Shown here: positions 8,274-16,306 of the stretch, in pieces | Layout of the letters: each line of letters starts with the position of its first letter | Numbering within the stretch: the first letter of the stretch is position 1 | Source: Flavobacterium davisii | GTDB taxonomy: Bacteria; Bacteroidota; Bacteroidia; Flavobacteriales; Flavobacteriaceae | NCBI RefSeq assembly: GCF_019565505.1 | Contig: NZ_CP067378.1 | Location: 1,240,001-1,304,000 of the forward strand | Direction: 5' to 3' | DNA: 64,000 nucleotides | Notes under the pieces: generated by a model | Databases searched by the model: none | What the model was told of the DNA's origin: nothing | What the model saw: only the letters and a program-made list of their open reading frames with translations | Program-made: the position numbers and the translations under genes

Positions 8274-10196
8274 ATGGAAACCTATAACAGCGATTATGGC
8301 AGACTCAATCATCCTGATGATCTAGCTAAATACGCCTCCGTTGGCACTTTTAAAGACTTTTTAGCCGATAAATCAAGCCCCTTAGTTTACTGTACCCTAA
8401 CAGTAGAGGGCAAATCCTTTTTAGAAAAATCCCATTTTGATCTAACACTTGACCAAAAAACCAACGAACACGACACCTTTACTATTGCAACCCGTGCCGA
8501 TTCCCTAGACAACCAAGAAGCATACATCATGGAAAACTCTAAAAGTTATCTAGGCAAAACCATACACATCCACCTACATCGATTTGGTGAAATAAAACAA
8601 ACCTTTACAGGCATTATAACCCATCTGAACCTTTTAAAAAAAAATGGATACAGTCAGTTATACATTACAGGACACGCACCGACCATTATGCTAGAACAAG
8701 GCTTAGAATGCCAAAGTTTTGAAAACAAAACCCTAGAACAAATCATACAAGAAATAACCGCCGAATATCCAAAAGACAACTTCAACCTAATTACCAAAAA
8801 CGGCAACACCCAACATGTAATCCCTTACACCGTACAATACAACCAAACCGATTACCAGTTCCTAAAACAATTGGCCATACGCTATGGCGAGTACCTGTAT
8901 TATGACGGACAAAGCTTGGTATTAGGCAATAAAGTAGGCCCTAAAATAATTGTATTAGAAGAAAACATAGACCTAATACATGTATCTTTTGAACTATCGG
9001 TAAAACCACAACAATTTACCTACACCACCTACTATACAGAATCAGGAGACAACCTACAACGAGATAGCGCCTTTGCTCAATTACAAAGTAAATTTAACCC
9101 CTACCAACTCGCAGCCCTTAAAGCTTCAAAAGACGTATTTCATAAAAAACCCAACAAACTCTACAATCAAACCGGAATTAGTAGCAAAACAGACCAAGAA
9201 CTACAAGATGCCGTAAGAAAACAAAAAGAGCTACGCGAAAGCCTTATGGTGGTAAAAGGCAAAAGTAAAGATCCCCAACTCAAACAAGGCGATCTAACCA
9301 AGCTAATTGATATTAACGACAAACCGATGGAAACCTATCGGATCATAGAAATCAAACACTTTCATGATGGTAACCAGTACTACAACGAATTTGTAGCCAT
9401 ACCCGATTTGTGGACACCTCCTTATTTTGACGATAGTGCTTATCCTAATTGCGAAGAACAAACCGCACGGGTAGTAGACAACAACGACCCTATGGGCATG
9501 GGACGTGTACGGGTACAATTTCCATGGCAAGAAAGAAAAAACCAAAAAACCCCTTGGATTAGGTTAATACAACCCCACTCAGGAGCAGGCAAAGGCTTTC
9601 ATTTTATCCCCGAAATAGGCGAGGAAGTACTGGTTGGTTTTGAAAGTGGCAACGCCGAAAAACCTTTTGTACTAGGCACTCATTATAACGGTGCCGCAAC
9701 CAGTGGGTATCATACTAGCGGGAATGATGTAAAAGCCATTCATACCCGTAGTGGAACTAAAATTATTCTAAACGATGCCCAAGGCTCTGTTTTTATAGAG
9801 GATCCTAGCGGTAACACTTGGACGATGGACGGTCATGGGAATATTAATGTAAATGCGCCAAAGAATTTCATAGTAAATGCAGGCGAAGATATGATTATTA
9901 ACGTGGGTAAAAACATGACAACCTCCGTTGGAATGAATATATCTGAAAGTGCAGGAATGAATAAAAATGAAACCATTGGGGCCATGAAAAACACTACCGT
10001 TGCAATGGATATGATGACCATGGTAACAGGAAAGTTGACGGAGATTATTGAAGGTGATGTGCATAGTGAAACTAAAAGCGGTAAAACTTCTGTAAATTCA
10101 GGAAAAGGAATGCAAACCTCTAGTAACGGAAGTATTAATAAGCATTCAGATAAAGAAATCCAAAATAATTCAGCTGAAAAATCTAAACAACATTAA
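8274..10196 (+). CDS. vgrG: Type VI secretion spike protein VgrG (TssI)
   Basis: 640 codons. Residues about 30-380 form the gp27-like base, with LSVKPQQFTYTTYYTESGD near 242. Residues about 392-480 form the gp5 OB-fold (VRVQFPWQERKNQKTPWIRL, then GKGFHFIPEIGEEVLVGFE). From about 495 the protein becomes a beta-helical needle with short repeats (INVNAPKNFIVNAGEDMIINVG) and ends in a hydrophilic tail. VgrG caps the Hcp tube and carries the effector. Only 2 nt separate it from the effector gene, so the two are surely co-transcribed. Third-position C is frequent through the base domain and fades in the needle and tail, where the sequence becomes as AT-rich as the effector. Confidence 0.93.
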   Translation: METYNSDYGRLNHPDDLAKYASVGTFKDFLADKSSPLVYCTLTVEGKSFLEKSHFDLTLDQKTNEHDTFTIATRADSLDNQEAYIMENSKSYLGKTIHIHLHRFGEIKQTFTGIITHLNLLKKNGYSQLYITGHAPTIMLEQGLECQSFENKTLEQIIQEITAEYPKDNFNLITKNGNTQHVIPYTVQYNQTDYQFLKQLAIRYGEYLYYDGQSLVLGNKVGPKIIVLEENIDLIHVSFELSVKPQQFTYTTYYTESGDNLQRDSAFAQLQSKFNPYQLAALKASKDVFHKKPNKLYNQTGISSKTDQELQDAVRKQKELRESLMVVKGKSKDPQLKQGDLTKLIDINDKPMETYRIIEIKHFHDGNQYYNEFVAIPDLWTPPYFDDSAYPNCEEQTARVVDNNDPMGMGRVRVQFPWQERKNQKTPWIRLIQPHSGAGKGFHFIPEIGEEVLVGFESGNAEKPFVLGTHYNGAATSGYHTSGNDVKAIHTRSGTKIILNDAQGSVFIEDPSGNTWTMDGHGNINVNAPKNFIVNAGEDMIINVGKNMTTSVGMNISESAGMNKNETIGAMKNTTVAMDMMTMVTGKLTEIIEGDVHSETKSGKTSVNSGKGMQTSSNGSINKHSDKEIQNNSAEKSKQH

Positions 10197-10198
10197 TA

Positions 10199-11561
10199 AT
10201 GAGTAGAACTAGAATTGTTGGAGGAAAAATTACAGAAATTGTTGGTGGTGAATATAATATATATTCCACAGGCAATATAATTTATAATTCTCAAAAAGAA
10301 GTTACCGAAACAGCTAAAGAGGGCATAAAATATGGCAGCCCTGAGAGTCCTCCTTTAGGACCTAAACCAGAAATCAAACCTAAATGTTTAGTCTATTTTA
10401 GACCGCACGATAATTATGACGGTGAGTTTGGTTTTGATTGGCTTCGAACTGGCGATACCAAAAAGAAAGGAGATACTTGGTTTGGTAATATTATGGGAAA
10501 ATATTATGAAAGCGATAATGTAACCATTTTTAAAGACACTAATCACTGGAATACCAATTTTAAAAAAGATCTTCGAATGTATGATCGTTTACTTCGAGAT
10601 TATACCCTTTTTAACATTCCTTGGAAACAAAAAAAAGGAAAAAATGCTTTTATTTACCCAACACCAATTATCACATTATTAGAAGGTAAAACTGCAACTT
10701 TCAATTTAAAAATAGAAATAGAAGAATTACCCAAAAAATTAACATTGGAGTTTAAAGAAAAGGAAGCTTCAAAACATTTATCACTAAATGTACAACAAAT
10801 TGGTGGTCTAAGTATAGGCAAACATACCAAATCGAATTTTTTAAAAATAACGTGCAATAAAGCTTTTGACACTACACAAACCTTGTATATAAAAGCAGAT
10901 GGTGAAATTTGTGGCGCTTTAAAAATACACCCCAATACTCCTAAATTCAAAAAGAAGATTAATGTAGTATTTGTAAATGTGTGGACAGACATTAATGGAG
11001 TTGATGTTAAAGGAAAAGCAGTTGCTGGAGGTAAAGATTTTTTTAAAAAAATGCTTGAATCAAGCGTTAGTGATTCCAAATTTAGTAGTTGAGACACAAG
11101 ATTTAGATTGTACAGGCAACTTACTATGGAATACTTTTAGAAATAAATTTTGTACCTATGGACAAATTAATAAAAACAAAAAAGGGTATAAAGTAACTAA
11201 AGATAGTGGACTTAAAAGTTATCTAGAACAACAATTAAAAGATCAATTTGGCAATAAATATAAAGGCTATTATACTGTGTTTTTTATAGGCGAAAAAGCA
11301 GACTGGAATGGTTTCTCCTATTTCAATAGTACATTTGGAGTTTATTTTGATGGCCATAACAGAGGTACACTAGCCCACGAATTAATGCACGCTATGACTC
11401 TAGCACACACATTTGATGGGTTATCAGCTTCAGCTAAATTTACTTACCAAGCTAGAACTACTGATAATATTATGGATTATAGTCATCAATTAACTCCTCC
11501 TATTGATCGAAAAATAATCTATCACTGGCAATGGAAACTTTTAAATTCCAAAATTTTATAA
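10199..11561 (+). CDS. Probable T6SS effector with metzincin-like zinc metallopeptidase domain (frame interrupted)
   Basis: The gene begins 2 nt after vgrG. The N-terminus RIVGGKITEIVGGEYNIYS is glycine-rich and probably serves to load the protein on the spike. The middle (about 150-260) looks like Ig-type beta strands. The C-terminal domain holds HELMHAMTLAH near residues 393-403, a metzincin-type HExxHxxxxxH zinc site with T in place of the usual G, and a Met-turn DNIMDYSH near 422-429. The frame breaks once, most simply by one extra A in the seven-A run at 11045-11051; joined, the protein is about 453 residues. I infer a protease delivered to competitors. The stop is 2 nt from the first immunity-like gene. 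Target and exact family are not known to me. Confidence 0.75.
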
Positions 11562-11563
11562 CG

Positions 11564-12205
11564 ATGAGAACATTTTTAAAAATTTTACTTTTAACTCTCC
11601 TAATAAGCTTAGTAACTTGTAAAGGACAAACTAAAAATACTATGGTAGAAAAATTTGATTTTGAAGTGTATAAAAAAACAGAATATGGTGAAAATAGATA
11701 TTTAAAAAATGATGGGTTTGAAATAATTGAAATGGCTTTTATGAAAGATAAAAAAGGTTTTCAAAGAGAATTTGAACCAAAACCGTCTTTTAAAAAAATC
11801 TACAAAAGGTTTTATGGTAATGGAAATCTAAATAGTAAAGAAACCTACATAGGTGAAAATGTTAAAATAGGCATTTCTGAATATTATGATGAAGACGGTA
11901 CTTTAGATAAAAAAGTAAATGAAGACGAAAAATTCGGCAAAATTAAATATACCGATTGTTTAGCCTTTTTAGAGAAAAAAGGCTACATCGATTTAAAAAC
12001 AGGTAAAGGAAGAGAAGATAAAGATGGCAGACCACTTTTCGAATTTTATTTCAATGATGAAGATGGGCATAAATCTTGGGTAATTTCTATTATCAAAGGA
12101 AAGCCTAATAATGCCATACCTACCGGTCCAGGGGAACCACTAGATGCTTTGCCTTTAGATTTTATAATGGATGGAGAAACAGGAAAAGTGACTGAAGAAA
12201 AGTAA
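11564..12205 (+). CDS. Probable immunity lipoprotein 1
   Basis: 213 codons starting MRTFLKILLLTLLISLVTC, a lipoprotein signal with Cys at residue 19. An upstream ATG at 11531 is in frame but lies inside the effector gene and would spoil the signal, so I reject it. The body has a variable part (residues 30-85), a conserved centre (ETYIGENVKIGISEYYDEDG) and a type 1 C-terminus (KGKPNNAIPTGPGEPLDALP). It follows the effector stop by 2 nt, the classic effector-immunity arrangement; membrane anchoring on the periplasmic side fits protection against an incoming protease. No known family is recognised; the immunity role is inferred from context. Confidence 0.75.
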   Translation: MRTFLKILLLTLLISLVTCKGQTKNTMVEKFDFEVYKKTEYGENRYLKNDGFEIIEMAFMKDKKGFQREFEPKPSFKKIYKRFYGNGNLNSKETYIGENVKIGISEYYDEDGTLDKKVNEDEKFGKIKYTDCLAFLEKKGYIDLKTGKGREDKDGRPLFEFYFNDEDGHKSWVISIIKGKPNNAIPTGPGEPLDALPLDFIMDGETGKVTEEK

Positions 12206-12210
12206 AGTTT

Positions 12211-12243
12211 AGGCTTTTATCTTAAATTAGATAAAAGCCTTTA
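12211..12243 (+). terminator. Terminator after immunity gene 1
   Basis: AGGCTTTTATCT and AGATAAAAGCCT form a 12-bp stem around TAAATT, followed by TTT. It differs from the terminators after the other four paralogues. Confidence 0.75.
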
Positions 12244-12313
12244 TTATAAATTAATAAGTTTTTCAGATTACCGCTGAAAAATGGAAACTTTTAAATTCCA
12301 AAATTTTATAACG

Positions 12314-12952
12314 ATGAGAACATTTTTAAAAATTTTACTTTTAACTCTCCTAATAAGCTTAGTAACTTGTAAAGGACAAACTAAAAATACTATGGTAGAA
12401 AAATTTGATTTTGAAGTGTATAAAAAAACAGAATTTGGATGGAAAAATTACGAAAAACCAAATGGGTTTGAAGTTTTTGATATTGGTTTTGATAAAGAAA
12501 AAGGTGGGTCATTAAGAGAGAGAGCTCCAAAACCTTATTTTTATGTTGTTTACAAAGAATTTTACGCTAATAGCAATTTAAAAAAGAAAGAAACCTACAT
12601 AGGTGAAAATGTTAAAATAGGCATTTCTGAATATTATGATGAAGACGGTACTTTAGATAAAAAAGTAAATGAAGACGAAAAATTCGGCAAAATTAAATAT
12701 ACCGATTGTTTAGCTTTTTTAGAAAAAAAGGACTATATCGATTTAAAAACAGGAAAAGGAAGAGAAAACGAAAATCAAAGTCCTGTTTTTGAATTAGATT
12801 ATAGTGAGTCTGATAATTTATGGTACATTACAGTTGTTGAAGGAAAAGTTATAAAAACACCACCAGACAATAGTATTGGCGAACCAAGTGGCTGGTTACC
12901 TTTAGTTTTTAAAATGGATGGCGAAACTGGAAAAGTAACAGAAGAAAAATAA
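12314..12952 (+). CDS. Probable immunity lipoprotein 2
   Basis: 212 codons. Signal peptide and first 40 residues are the same as in paralogue 1 (lipobox LVTC). The variable part reads FGWKNYEKPNGFEVFDIGF and onward, and the C-terminus is type 2 (GRENENQSPVFELDYSE, then GWLPLVFKMDGETGK). Only about 30 nt of effector-like 3' end precede it (12284-12311), so the tail found before paralogues 3-5 has been lost here. The protective role is inferred from similarity to paralogue 1. Confidence 0.7.
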   Translation: MRTFLKILLLTLLISLVTCKGQTKNTMVEKFDFEVYKKTEFGWKNYEKPNGFEVFDIGFDKEKGGSLRERAPKPYFYVVYKEFYANSNLKKKETYIGENVKIGISEYYDEDGTLDKKVNEDEKFGKIKYTDCLAFLEKKDYIDLKTGKGRENENQSPVFELDYSESDNLWYITVVEGKVIKTPPDNSIGEPSGWLPLVFKMDGETGKVTEEK

Positions 12953-12958
12953 ATAATT

Positions 12959-12988
12959 AGGTTTCCAAAAATAACTGGAAGCCTTTTT
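12959..12988 (+). terminator. Terminator after immunity gene 2
   Basis: AGGTTTCCA and TGGAAGCCT form a stem (one G-T pair) around AAAATAAC, followed by TTTT. The same hairpin follows paralogues 3, 4 and 5. Confidence 0.75.
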
Positions 12989-13000
12989 AATGATATTTCA

Positions 13001-13162
13001 CAGCATACATTTGATAGACTTTCTGTTACTGCAAAATTTACCTATATGGCAGGTCAAACAGATAATATAATGGATTATTCCCATCAGCCACAATTTGGTA
13101 ATATCAGAATGAAAATAATTTACCATTGGCAATGGAAACTTTTAAATTCCAAAATTTTATAA
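13001..13162 (+). pseudogene. Orphan effector 3' end (54 codons), type PQFGN
   Basis: The frame reads QHTFDRLSVTAKFTYMAG, then QTDNIMDYSHQPQFGNIR, ending YHWQWKLLNSKIL and a stop 2 nt before immunity gene 3. It corresponds to the last part of the metallopeptidase from the third zinc His (HTFD) through the Met-turn to the stop. No start codon, signal or catalytic HExxH is present, so it cannot be a peptidase. It is 162 nt with an intact frame, which suggests recent duplication or continued selection. Confidence 0.8.
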
Positions 13163-13164
13163 CG

Positions 13165-13797
13165 ATGAGAACATTCTTAAAAATTTTACTTTTAACTCTC
13201 CTAATAAGCTTAGTAACTTGTAAAGGACAAACTAAAAATACTATGGTAGAAAAATTTGATTTTGATGAATATTCTAAAAGAACATCAGCGGTACATATTT
13301 TCCACAAAAATGATACTATATATGAAATGGTTTACAACCCTAAAAGAGGTGGCCATATGTATATAACATTGCCAAACCCCTCTTTTTTTAAAATATATAA
13401 AGAATTTTATGTCAATGGGAATTTAAAAAAGAAAGAAACCTATATAGGAGAAAATGTTAAAATAGGCATTTCTGAATATTATGATGAAGATGGTAATTTA
13501 TATAAAAAGATAAATGAAGATGAAAAATTTGGTAAAATTAAATATACCGATTGTTTAGCTTTTTTAGAAAAAAAGGACTATATCGATTTAAAAACAGGAA
13601 AAGGAAGAGAAAACGAAAATCAAAGTCCTGTTTTTGAATTAGATTATAGTGAGTCTGATAATTTATGGTACATTACAGTTGTTGAAGGAAAAGTTATAAA
13701 AACACCACCAGACAATAGTATTGGCGAACCAAGTGGCTGGTTACCATTAGATTTTATAATGGATGGCGAAACTGGAAAAGTAACAGAGGAAAAATAA
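13165..13797 (+). CDS. Probable immunity lipoprotein 3
   Basis: 210 codons, with the shared lipoprotein signal (Cys 19). The variable part (residues 40-85; SKRTSAVHIFHKNDTIYEM) is unlike the other copies. The conserved centre follows with small changes (EDGNLYKKINEDEKFGK), then a type 2 C-terminus identical to that of paralogue 2 except DFIM in place of VFKM. It starts 2 nt after an orphan effector tail, copying the effector-immunity junction. Confidence 0.7.
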   Translation: MRTFLKILLLTLLISLVTCKGQTKNTMVEKFDFDEYSKRTSAVHIFHKNDTIYEMVYNPKRGGHMYITLPNPSFFKIYKEFYVNGNLKKKETYIGENVKIGISEYYDEDGNLYKKINEDEKFGKIKYTDCLAFLEKKDYIDLKTGKGRENENQSPVFELDYSESDNLWYITVVEGKVIKTPPDNSIGEPSGWLPLDFIMDGETGKVTEEK

Positions 13798-13803
13798 ATA
13801 ATT

Positions 13804-13833
13804 AGGCTTCCAAAAATAACTGGAAGCCTTTTT
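13804..13833 (+). terminator. Terminator after immunity gene 3
   Basis: AGGCTTCCA and TGGAAGCCT form a perfect 9-bp stem around AAAATAAC, followed by TTTT. Confidence 0.8.
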
Positions 13834-13845
13834 AATGATATTTCA

Positions 13846-14007
13846 CAGCATACATTTGATAGACTTTCTGTTACTGCAAAATTTACTTATATGGCTGGTC
13901 AAACAGATAATATAATGGATTATTCCCATCAGCCACAATTTGGTAATATCAGAAGGAAAATAATTTACTATTGGCAATGGAAACTTTTAAATTCCAAAAT
14001 TTTATAA
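13846..14007 (+). pseudogene. Orphan effector 3' end (54 codons), type PQFGN, second copy
   Basis: 162 nt, nearly identical to 13001-13162 (QHTFDRLSVTAKFTYMAG, then HQPQFGNIRRKIIYYWQW), with an intact frame that stops 2 nt before immunity gene 4. It spans the Met-turn DNIMDYSH but not the HExxH. Confidence 0.8.
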
Positions 14008-14009
14008 CG

Positions 14010-14648
14010 ATGAGGACATTTTTAAAAATTTTACTTTTAACTCTCCTAATAAGCTTAGTAACTTGTATAGGACAAACTAAAAATACTATGAGTGAAAAAT
14101 TTGATTTTGAAGTGTATAAAAAAACAGAATATGGTGAAAATAGATATTTAAAAAATGATGGGTTTGAAATAATTGAAATGGCTTTTATGAAAGATAAAAA
14201 AGGTTTTCAAAGAGAATTTGAACCAAAACCGTCTTTTAAAAAAATCTACAAAAGGTTTTATGGTAATGGAAATCTAAATAGTAAAGAAACCTACATAGGT
14301 GAAAATGTTAAAATAGGCATTTCTGAATATTATGATGAAGACGGTACTTTAGATAAAAAAGTAAATGAAGACGAAAAATTCGGCAAAATTAAATATACCG
14401 ATTGTTTAGCTTTTTTAGAAAAAAAGGACTATATCGATTTAAAAACAGGTAAAGGAAGAGAAAACGAAAATCAAAGTCCTGTTTTTGAATTAGATTATAG
14501 TGAGTCTGATAATTTATGGTACATTACAGTTGTTGAAGGAAAAGTTATAAAAACACCACCAGACAATAGTATTGGCGAACCAAGTGGCTGGTTACCTTTA
14601 GTTTTTAAAATGGATGGCGAAACTGGAAAAGTAACAGAGGAAAAATAA
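14010..14648 (+). CDS. Probable immunity lipoprotein 4 (mosaic of copies 1 and 2)
   Basis: 212 codons. The lipoprotein signal reads LVTCIG. Residues about 30-85 (EYGENRYLKNDGFEIIEMAF and onward) are identical to paralogue 1, whereas the C-terminal third (GRENENQSPVFELDYSE to the end) is identical to paralogue 2. The switch lies within the conserved centre near 14410-14460. This is a clear recombinant or gene-conversion product inside the array. Confidence 0.7.
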   Translation: MRTFLKILLLTLLISLVTCIGQTKNTMSEKFDFEVYKKTEYGENRYLKNDGFEIIEMAFMKDKKGFQREFEPKPSFKKIYKRFYGNGNLNSKETYIGENVKIGISEYYDEDGTLDKKVNEDEKFGKIKYTDCLAFLEKKDYIDLKTGKGRENENQSPVFELDYSESDNLWYITVVEGKVIKTPPDNSIGEPSGWLPLVFKMDGETGKVTEEK

Positions 14649-14654
14649 ATAATT

Positions 14655-14683
14655 AGGCTTCCAAAAATAACTGGAAGCCTTCT
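14655..14683 (+). terminator. Terminator after immunity gene 4
   Basis: AGGCTTCCA and TGGAAGCCT form a perfect stem. The T run is interrupted (TTCTT), unlike the other copies. Confidence 0.7.
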
Positions 14684-14694
14684 TAATGATATTT

Positions 14695-14844
14695 CAGCTT
14701 ACGTTTGACGGACTTCTGTTACTGCAAAATTTACTATTTGGCAGGTCAAACAGATAATATTATAGTCATCAATTAACTCCTCCCATTGATCGAAAAGTAA
14801 TCTATCACTGGCAATGGAAAGTATTAAACTCCAAAATTTTATAA
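14695..14844 (+). pseudogene. Orphan effector 3' end, decayed, type LTPPIDRK
   Basis: Similar to the other tails but with several small deletions, so the frame is lost in the first half (TTTGACGGACTTCTG, then CAGGTCAAACAGATAATAT). The end reads HQLTPPIDRKVIYHWQWK and stops just before immunity gene 5. Its last 25 residues match the end of the intact effector (LTPPIDRK) rather than the PQFGN tails. Confidence 0.75.
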
Positions 14845-14845
14845 T

Positions 14846-15516
14846 ATGAAGGCATTCTTAAAAATTTTACTTTTAACTCTCCTAACAAGCCTATTTGCTT
14901 GTAAAGGACAAAATAAAAACAAAATGATAGAGAAATTAGATATAAAAGAATTAGAAAAAGAGGGTACAAAAACACCAATAAATAATACGGAATATTCGTA
15001 TGAACTTAAGAAACAATTTAATGATGGTTCTTCGTATAATTTGTCTGGAAGTAAAACAGAAGGAGGATATGTTAAAAAGAAAAACTCCCAAATCCATCAT
15101 TTCTTAAAATTTATAAAGAATTTTATGTGAATGGTAATCTCAAACGTAAAGAAACTTACATAGGAGAAAATGTTAAAATAGGCATTTCTGAATATTATGA
15201 TGAAGATGGTACTTTAGATAAAAAGATAAATGAAGATGAAAAATTTGGTAAAATTAAATATACAGATTGTTTAGCCTTTTTAGAGAAAAAAGGCTACATC
15301 GATTTAAAAACAGGTAAAGGAAGAGAAGATAAAGATGGCAGACCACTTTTCGAATTTTATTTCAATGATGAAGAGGGGCATAAATCTTGGGTAATTTCTA
15401 TTATCAAAGGAAAGCCCAATAATGCGATACCTACTAGTCTGGGAGAGCCATTAGATGCTTTACCATTAGATTTTATAATGGATGGCGAAACAGGAAAAGT
15501 AACAGAAGAAAAATAA
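14846..15516 (+). CDS. Probable immunity lipoprotein 5 (frame interrupted)
   Basis: The N-terminus MKAFLKILLLTLLTSLFACK is a diverged form of the shared lipoprotein signal, followed by its own variable part (DIKELEKEGTKTPINNTEYS). The first frame stops at 15130. From about 15088 the second frame reads PNPSFLKIYKEFYVNGNLK, so one indel in the A-rich stretch around 15075-15090 separates them. The C-terminus is type 1, like paralogue 1 (KGKPNNAIPTSLGEPLDALP). Whether the break is real decay or sequence error cannot be told here, because an immunity paralogue is dispensable. Confidence 0.65.
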
Positions 15517-15522
15517 ATAATT

Positions 15523-15553
15523 AGGCTTCCAAAAATAACTGGAAGCCTTTTTA
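15523..15553 (+). terminator. Terminator after immunity gene 5
   Basis: AGGCTTCCA and TGGAAGCCT form a perfect stem, followed by TTTTT. Confidence 0.8.
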
Positions 15554-15564
15554 ATGATATTTCA

Positions 15565-15710
15565 CAGTATACATTTGATGGATTTTCTGTTACTGCAAAA
15601 TTCACCTATATGGCAGATCAAGACAACATTATGAATTTTCAGATATTGCCTTACCTGTATTCACAACCTATCAGTGGCAATGGAAAATTGTAAAATCAAA
15701 TGTACAGTAA
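15565..15710 (+). pseudogene. Orphan effector 3' end, third sequence type, no immunity gene after it
   Basis: Reads QYTFDGFSVTAKFTYMAD, then QDNIMN; after a frame slip near 15640 it continues as DIALPVFTTYQWQWKIVKSN to a stop. It keeps the tail architecture (HTFD-like start, NIM turn, QWQWK end) but a different variable segment. What follows is not a lipoprotein gene, so the array appears truncated here by mobile DNA. Confidence 0.65.
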
Positions 15711-15796
15711 GATGAGAAAAAGTATTTGCTTAAATCAAACTAATCCCCAAAAAAAATATGTGAGCCATTTGTTTTGCGAACCAATAAACAAAACCG

Positions 15797-15928
15797 ATGC
15801 TTGGTAAAGACATAATTATATCAATTTTTTGTTTAATAGATGATATTTTACAAGGAATTGACCATAAAGAAGACATTAGAAGACGTGTTAGTGATAGTGA
15901 AATTATTTTAACCCTGATTACACGTTAG
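15797..15928 (+). pseudogene. IS982-family-like transposase N-terminal fragment
   Basis: 43 codons from ATG to TAG: LGKDIIISIFCLIDDILQG, then IDHKEDIRRRVSDSEIILT. The IDD and RRVSDSEI segments resemble the N-terminus of IS982-type transposases of Bacteroidota as I remember them. The DDE catalytic domain is absent. It marks the right side of the immunity array. Confidence 0.5.
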
Positions 15929-16037
15929 AGATTTTAAAAAAATATATTTTATTGATTGTTAGTACTATATAAAATTACGAACTAGAATTATCAAACAAAT
16001 AAACCTTCTATTTCAGTAAGTTATAAAATTTATTTTT

Positions 16038-16058
16038 TCTAATGCGTAATCTGGATTA
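16038..16058. repeat. Solo end of the 200-bp inverted-repeat element
   Basis: TCTAATGCGTAATCTGGATT differs by one base from the right end of the element at 7796-7816. No left end is visible nearby. Confidence 0.5.
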
Positions 16059-16306
16059 AACATTTATCTGTACTCAGAAAATTGGGATCCTCTCCATAAA
16101 GGCACTTCTTATTTTATCGAAAATAAAGAAGACCCTAGAAGTTTTTCTAGCAAAGAAATATCTAACTATCAAGACGAAGATGGAATTGCAACATTTGGTT
16201 TTGTGAAATGTAAAAATGATTCAATAAAAAAATAGGAATCATTCGATATTATGACAAATACGGTGACTTTTACAAACCAGACACAATTATAGGTAAATGT
16301 AAATAA
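16059..16306 (+). pseudogene. Unrecognised gene remnant (3' part)
   Basis: An open frame without a start reads YSENWDPLHKGTSYFIENKE to a stop at 16235. A second frame continues as GIIRYYDKYGDFYKPDTII to 16306, so at least one indel is present. The left side abuts a solo element end. No family is recognised. From 16307 to 16504 I see no gene. Confidence 0.4.

Noticed and set aside
10654..11097. Long reverse-strand open frame opposite the effector gene.
   Set aside because: It is a shadow of the effector frame; the forward protein continues into the zinc-peptidase domain, and the reverse product has no recognisable feature.
11531..11563. In-frame ATG starts giving METFKFQNFIT ahead of each immunity lipoprotein.
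   Set aside because: These bases are the end of the effector frame, and the extra residues would precede and spoil the lipoprotein signal; the ATG of MRTFLK gives a perfect signal with Cys 19.
11531..15710. CRISPR-like repetition in the immunity array.
   Set aside because: The repeat period is about 800 nt with coding content; no short direct repeats with unique spacers and no cas genes are present in the window.
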